DNA from: Geosiphon pyriformis
Lineage: Eukaryota > Glomeromycota > Glomeromycetes > Archaeosporales > Geosiphonaceae
DNA length: 64,000 nucleotides
NCBI GenBank assembly: GCA_016748015.1
Contig: JAAOMT010000135.1
Span: forward strand, 144,097-208,096
Reading direction: 5' to 3'
Below are positions 57,701 to 64,000 of this stretch, piece after piece; within the stretch, counting starts at the first letter, position 1; each line of letters begins with the position of its first letter. Both the position numbers and the translations under genes were made by a program. The notes below the pieces were generated by a model. The model was given only the letters and a program-made list of their open reading frames with translations, was not told the DNA's origin and did not search any database.

Positions 57701-58589
57701 TCTTGGAAAACAGATGTCAAAATGGTGGATTTGACTTTCTTGAAAGTTTTTCGGAAGATTGTCAATCTATCATAATATTCGTGATTATTTTTTATCGGTT
57801 TGATCAGTCGCAAGTTTTTTAATTTCCAAAATACAAAATATTTTTATTCCATATATTTTGAATTTATTAGTTGAACTAAACTTAATATAAAAATTTTATA
57901 AATAAATTTTGTATTTTTGTATTTAATTAATATGATTGATATGATTATTATTATTATTATTATTATTATGTTAATACAAGTCTAATCCAATCACCAACTA
58001 TTTTTGTACAATTTAATTATTATATATTAATATGTGAAATTTCTAATATTATTAATTTGAAAATTAGACTTCTAAATTGTCAATTGGCAAATTTTATAAA
58101 TAATTCTTTAATAATATATGAGTGGTAATAATGTTAGTTATTTTTATTATTTTTATTAATATTATGTTAATTCTTTTAAAATAGCTTTTAAATAATTTAA
58201 AAAAATTACAATTTTTTAAAATCTGTATGTGTTTTTTGTTTTTACCTTGTAAACAGTTTTCTATTTTTTGCATTAATTAATATAATCCAATTATTGTCTA
58301 ATTTAATAACAGAAATAATACATATTAAATATAATATATGTATTTTTTACATATAATCAGCCATTTTTTTTAATGTAATAATAATAATATTTATAAATTA
58401 ATAATAATAATATTTATAAATTAATAATAATAATATTTATAAATTAATAATAATAATATATATAATAAAATTTACTTAAATATTATATATATTAAATATA
58501 AAAAATTAAATTATTAAATTATGTATTTATTTATACTGTTAATAAAATTATTAAATAAATTTTATATTTAATTTTAAGTTTACTTTATG
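57701..58589. repeat. AT-rich flank with microsatellite and short tandem array
   Basis: ATT trinucleotide run at about 57945-57968. Three units of a 27-bp TAATAATAATATTTATAAAT-type repeat at about 58373-58455. No gene recognised. Holds the presumed promoter of the TMEM14 gene near 57701-57800. Confidence 0.6.
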
Positions 58590-58740
58590 TTATATAACTA
58601 AAAAATCTTTTTCTTGTCAATTTTCTGGCCATAATAAAAATAAAGATTTATCAAAGCTTTAATTAGTCTTTTCTCCTCCTTTTTCTCTTTGTATTTTTTT
58701 AATTATTTCTTTCAACTTATCTTTTTTTGTTGTAATAGAT

Positions 58741-60658
58741 CCAATAGACTTTTTTGCTGGTGGTTTTGGTTCAGGCTTAACTGGTTTGGAAATCCATTTG
58801 AGTACAAAAAAGAAACATATAGAGAGTATTTACTTCTACAGTATGTTTCTTAAAAAACCAAAAAAGCCTGATGTGAATATTAGTATAATTAACTTATGTT
58901 AGTTTTTTAAGTCTTAAAAATATTAATGTTTTTGATAAAAAGTATATAATATTTTGGAGTAGTAAAATTGGTAGTAAAGCTAGTAGTATTAATGATCTTT
59001 CAAACATAAAAAATATAAAAAATTTGGTTACTAAAGAAACAAGCTATGCAAATTTAGATAATTCAGTAGTCAAAAACAATATAAACAATATTATATTGCA
59101 AAAAACTTGCACTCAAACATACATGTTGGGTTACTTACCAAAAACTCTTTTATTTGCAAATTTGAATAATAATAACAACATTCTGATGCTTTTATTATTT
59201 AAGTTTGATGGCTCTAAACAACTCTTATTGGTCAGATTACATGTTTTGGAAAAACAGAGTTTCAATTCAGCAAAGTCATTTACATTGAATATTAAATTGT
59301 CTGTTATTTTTGGCAAAACTAATAGTGATAAATTACTGTGTATTAAAAATATTTTTTATCATATAAATAGTTTTGGGGATTTTTACTTTCTCAAAATTTT
59401 TAGAAATAATCAGATCTTTTTTTATATCTGAGTTAAGTTTGAAAAAAACTAGGAAGATGGCTGTTAGTAAGAAAATGTTAGTTAATAATAATATAAAAAA
59501 AACAAATAACTATATAGATTAAAAAATAATCATTAAGAAAATCTCAGTAAATTTTTTCAAATTAGCAATGGAGTCATTTTTTCCAAATTTAGTAAAATTA
59601 TTTTAATTAAATTACAATTGATTAGTCTTTGACAAAAAGTCTTAATAAAGTTTGAATTATTAGATGTTGCTTATTTGGTTGCTTTCAAATAGTTAGTTTT
59701 TATAAAAAAGAATTCTGTGCATATAATTTTGGCAATTAATAATAAACAATTGTGAATATTTAGAGATTTATATTAGGCTTTGCTATATACTTTGCCAGTT
59801 GGCACTACTGCTTATGATCTTTCTGATTTGTTGGAATTATATGGTAGAAAAACTTGTTTATTAACCACAATCCTAATTTATATATGTATAACAGATATGC
59901 TATGATTTGTTTTGCTAATAAGGTGTCTAAATTTGCTGTTATTGGTTCTGTTTTAGTTTTCAAGAGCATAAATTTATACTGGACTGGTTTTTCATTGGCT
60001 TATTGTACATAGTACAAACAATTTGGTTATGTTTCTAATGTGTGTTTAATAAGTGAGAATTCTGGTAAGCATAATAAATGTGTAATTAGTTTTCAGAATT
60101 AGTTTTATTTGAAAAATATATATATAAAAAAGCAAGTGCCAATTGTTTGTCTGGTTTTATTTGGAGACAAAACTTGGATTTAGATTGCTATTGGTTTCAT
60201 TTCTTATGTGGTGTTTCTGGTTTTTTTTTGGTACTGGTTTGTTTTTGAATACACAGTTTTTTATGCTGGTTTTTTTGAATATAAGTGTTAGATTTGTCAT
60301 TTTTGAGTACAGTTTTATTAGCCTTATAGAGCAGGTTAATAAGTTAACTAAAAAATTAGATGTACTTGGGCCAATGGTTTTTCAGTTTAATTCTGGATGT
60401 TATCTATTAATAACTCTTTCATTACAGAATCAAAAAGTGAATATAATAATGAGTAAGGATTTAAATGTGGCTACTAATGGTAAGACTGTTGCAGAAGCAG
60501 TAATTTTTGATCAAATATTTGTTTCAAAATTGGAAAAGAATATGGACAATCTGTTAACTACAGTTATAAACTTAATAGCCAAAGTAGACAATTTTGGTTT
60601 GAGTATAAAGAATTTTTTTCTTAATAACAGATTTGGTGTAAAAATTTGCTATTTGTAA
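58741..60658 (+). pseudogene. LINE-alpha copy 2 ORF1
   Basis: Collinear with 5815-7751: MDFFAGGFG-like start; SYANLDNSVVKNNINNIILQ; LGYLPKTLLFANLNNNNNIL (open 59024-59431); RRM-like remnant near 59540-59710; knuckle near 60003-60044 with the second Cys and the His both changed to Tyr and a stop inside. C-terminal 171-codon open piece 60143-60658 ends in a coil (LEKNMDNLLTTVINLIAKVD). Open lengths reflect AT richness more than function. Confidence 0.78.
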
Positions 60659-60689
60659 TGTTAAAAGTATCAATGTCTCTGCCAAGTAG

Positions 60690-63400
60690 AAAGACATTAT
60701 TTATTAACATGTAAATTTAAATACCATAGTTTTTTTTGTAACAGAAACAAAATTAAGATCTAATGTTAAGTTTTGGATTGTGAATAAGTTTGAGAGGATA
60801 TAAATCTTTACATCTGGTTTGAAGAAGAGTTTTTTGGTGCTGGAATGGCTATCATTATGAACAATTCTTTGGTTTATTATGTTTTTAAGATAAAAGAGAT
60901 TTTTGGTTGTATTGTTTTAGTGCAGTTTTTTTTTAAAAACAAGCTCTCAGTCATGTTTTTGGGTTTATATATTGATACTTCTACTGAAACTAGGTTTGAT
61001 TAAACTTTAGAAGTCAACTTTTTTATTGCCAAAGCTGTTAATTCTAGCAATTTGTGGTTTTGGGTAAAGATTTCAATAAAAATAGGTCTAAAAAGAATAC
61101 AAATTTCAAGTTTTGTTTAGATTTGGATTTGGTTAACTTATTTAGTAAACATTTATTGGTCAAAGCTTTAACTTAAAATAATTTAAAAGATGTTAATAAA
61201 GTTTTAGATTACATTTTTGTTAATAAAAACTTATTATTGGTGGTTATTTATTATGGAGTTGATTTAGTAGCTATATTTTTTAACATTAATCACAAGGCTA
61301 TTTTGGTATCAATTGATTTGAATAGACTCTTAGATGTTTATTTAAATGACTTGTGCAAACAAACTAATAGAAATTAGTAGAAGTTTAAAATCAAGAATGC
61401 AAATAATGCCAAGTAATATAATTTAAAAAATGCTCTTCTGCCAAGCTTTTGGTAATAAGAGATAGATTTTCAAATGCTAAAACTTGTGGTAATTTGAATA
61501 CTATGTGGATGCTGCTGAAAAAAATGATAATGAAGTCAACTGATAAAATATTTTCAAGACATTGGTTTAGTGAATTTTAATGTTCAAAAAACAGGCAGTT
61601 TTCTAAGTTTTTTGGATTGGAATTGTTAATTGCCAAAATTGTCAAGAAGTTAAGCTTAAGTAATATACTTGGATTCAATTATTTCATTAAAAAATAGTCA
61701 ACTTTGAATGGAGATAAGACTATTATAGTTGTAAACATGGTGTAGAATAATGTAAAATTTATGAATATTATCAAACATTTGTTGTTAATTTATAAAAAAT
61801 ACAGAAGGTTCAAGATATACAAGTCAAAATTGACTAAAAAAACATCTATCAGAAAGACAATTGAAAAGCACATAGAAAATTTTAGTTCTAATAAAAGTAG
61901 TATAATTAAAAGCATTTTAAATTAGTCTTTTTGTAAAATAGTTTTAGATCATCTGATAATAAATAGTAAGTTGGTTTTAAAACCAGAAAAGATAAAGCTT
62001 AGTGTTGATGTAATTATAAAGAGTTGGATGAAAAAGCAGACTGTGTCTGTAATATTGTCTAATCTTTAGGCTTACCAATATATGCTATTAGATTATGTAA
62101 AAGATAATGTTTTTTCTAATATAATAAAAAAGATTAGTACAAGGGAATTGCTTTTAGTAATTGGTGGTTTGCTTAATAAAAAGACTGCTGGCTTGTCTGG
62201 CATTCCTAATAAACTTTGAAAACATGATGGTGATAAGATGGCAAGATGTTTTTTAGAATTATTGAATGTGTTTTTGTCAATTGGTAATATGTCTGCTTTG
62301 TGAAAGAAGATCTGGGTTTTGATGATTTTTAAATTTTATGATTGAAATAGAATTTTTATAAATACTTGACTTATTGCTCTAATCAAAACTGCTAGAAAAG
62401 TTTTTTTCAAGATTCTATTTGATCAGATCTTGTTTGTATATAACAAGTTTGGTGTTTTTCATGGTAATAATTTTTTGGTTTTAAAGAGTATATTTACTTA
62501 GTCTCTTGTGTTTGCTGTTGGTTAGTGGTTAAAGATGCTTTAAAGAAAAATAGAAAACTTTGGTTGGTCCTGTAAAATATACACAAAACATATAACTTAG
62601 TTGATTGGCATTATTTAAAGACTAGCTTATGGTGAATTAAAATATGTGATAGATTTATCAAATTTTTTGGCAGTATATATAAAGATAAAGTCAACAGAGT
62701 AATGACTGATTTTGGTTTTTTAGGTAATTATAGAATGCATAATATATTAGATTAAAATAAAGTTTTTTACTTTTTCTTTAGAGAATTTTTTATGATCCAC
62801 TCTTATATGAGATTAAAAGATATAAACAGTTGTGTGAGTACTAAATTAATACTAAATTTGTAACAAAGACTAACAAAATTAAAAACAATAGTGGAATGTT
62901 TTTTTTTTTGCAGCTAGTGTGTTTGTTAATAACATTATTTAGGTTAGAAACAGTTAAACATCTATACAATATGCTTTGAACATTGCTAGTAAGTTTTTTA
63001 TGATCAATAATATTTTGATTAATAATAAAAAAACAGTGGCTATTCCTATCAATTAAGATGTTAGAGTTGCTTTTTTAAGTAGCAATGATCAGCTAATTTC
63101 AATTGCCAAGAAAAATAAAGTGCATAGATATCTGGAAATTTTTTTGTTAACCAAAAAATTATCCAAGCCTAGTGTGGCCAAGACTTATTTTAATATTTAG
63201 TTTTTTGTTAATATAGTGTTCAAGAAAACTATTATAAATAAGCAGTTCTTTTATTTGGTGTTAGCTGTTTTGCAGTCTATAATTAATTATAGGATCCAAT
63301 TTGGTTTTGTCTTATTAAGTATATATTACAAGTAAGATATCATAATTAGGAAAAACCTTAAGTCTAAAGCCTATTTGCTTTATAATTTCCTTAGTAAGAC
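60690..63400 (+). pseudogene. LINE-alpha copy 2 endonuclease and reverse transcriptase
   Basis: Endonuclease shows TETKLRSNVKFWIVNKFE near 60744-60797. RT lead-in (LELLIAKIVKKL, about 61620) equals LEILVLKIVKSL in copy 1. Later fragments include LLNVFLSIGNMSAL and ALIKTARKVFFKILF. The active site at 62922-62933 reads FVNN (both Asp to Asn). After it come RYLEIFLLTKKLSKPSVAK-like sequence and, at 63566-63814, the region before RNase H. Stops are frequent. Confidence 0.82.
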
Positions 63401-64000
63401 TTTGTATTATCTTTTTTTGTATAGTCTGAAATTATTTAAGCAAATGCAGTCTAAAAAAAAAGTGACTGTCTTGATTTTTTTTGCTAATATTTCAGGCATT
63501 CTTGAACATTTATTTAATTATAGATTCTTGAATTTGCAGATTATGGATTAATTTCTCTAAATTCTTTGCTATTTCTTATCAAGTTGTATATTAGTCTAGT
63601 AAACAATTTTTTGGTTAGAATAGTAAAAATTTTTTTTAGCAATAAGCTGTCTTTGTTAAACAATTTTCTTAATGCTTTTTGTAGTTCTAGTGATTTTTCT
63701 ATGTCAATAATTTTGGAGAACTTTTTGTATCTCAGTTTTGTTCATTTTTTGAAGCACTTTGGAATTGCTTTTAATAATAGGCTTTTTAATAAAAAAGATA
63801 GTATAATAAACTGAAGAACTTTTTGTTAATAAGAAAAATTGAATCTTAAAGGCTCTGTGCCTTATTGGTTTGAGTTTACATCAAAATTTTTGTATAACAA
63901 AGGTTTTTTGTTAAGTGTTTTTATTAAGACTAATCAGTTATTAAACTTAAATATTTTGAAGTTCAAGAAGTTTTCTAATATTTAGAGTGGTTTGTATAAA

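Larger units (their letters stand above)
58590..64000 (+). mobile_element. LINE-alpha copy 2, 5' UTR to RNase H edge, continues past window
   Basis: Uninterrupted but highly decayed LINE, collinear with copy 1: 5' UTR 58590-58740, ORF1 58741-60658, endonuclease about 60690-61350, RT 61500-63400. It spans without a break the point where TE2 split copy 1, and so gives the empty-site reference. Its 3' end is off the window. Confidence 0.9.

Noticed and set aside
1-64000. tRNA, rRNA or other structural RNA genes
   Set aside because: No cloverleaf or rRNA core sequence was noticed on reading. A tRNAscan/Infernal run would be needed to exclude them.

Overview
This is an AT-rich eukaryotic (almost certainly fungal) window in which about 95 % of the sequence is decayed retrotransposon. 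Two spliced host genes sit in a small island near 55.2-57.7 kb. The LINEs (ORF1 with an RRM-like fold and a CCHC knuckle, then APE endonuclease, RT, RNase H and a C-terminal CCHC), the dUTPase-carrying Ty3/gypsy elements and the fungal-type short-intron genes together suggest an arbuscular mycorrhizal fungus (Glomeromycotina). That assignment is inference from recalled family resemblance, not from a search.

Layout. 1-5669: 3' part of a Ty3-like element carrying a dUTPase (TE1 copy A, +). 5674-43247: a single LINE (LINE-alpha, +) split by a nested stack. TE2 (a second Ty3-like family, minus) lies in the LINE at 8712-39397. TE1 copy B (full length, minus, 13557-24602) lies in the TE2 protease. 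Solo LTR3a lies in copy B's dUTPase, and solo LTR3b lies in the TE2 gag. LTR3c lies in the TE2 5' LTR and is itself split by full-length TE1 copy C (+, 28120-38095). Every insertion has a 4-bp target duplication that is identical or differs by one base, and in three cases host reading frames rejoin exactly when the insert is removed. 43248-45545: degraded LTR3, TE1-LTR and self-nested TE2 pieces. 45702-51740: a minus-strand LINE (RT/RNase H at 45.7-48.95 kb, ORF1 at 48.95-51.74 kb) with solo LTR3d inside. 52113-54680: the 3' half of another LINE-alpha copy (minus). 55156-56294: urate oxidase (+, 4 exons, C-terminal SKL). 56899-57700: a TMEM14-family small membrane protein (minus, 4 exons). 58590-64000: another LINE-alpha copy (+), running off the window.

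All element genes are pseudogenes. Every one of the eight reverse-transcriptase active sites visible (four LTR, four LINE) has at least one catalytic Asp replaced by Asn. Stops, Cys-to-Tyr and His-to-Tyr changes and LTR-LTR differences are mostly C-to-T/G-to-A transitions. CG dinucleotides look scarce in the repeats and common in the host-gene island. This fits deamination-type repeat decay (methylation-linked or RIP-like). No tRNA, rRNA or CRISPR was seen.
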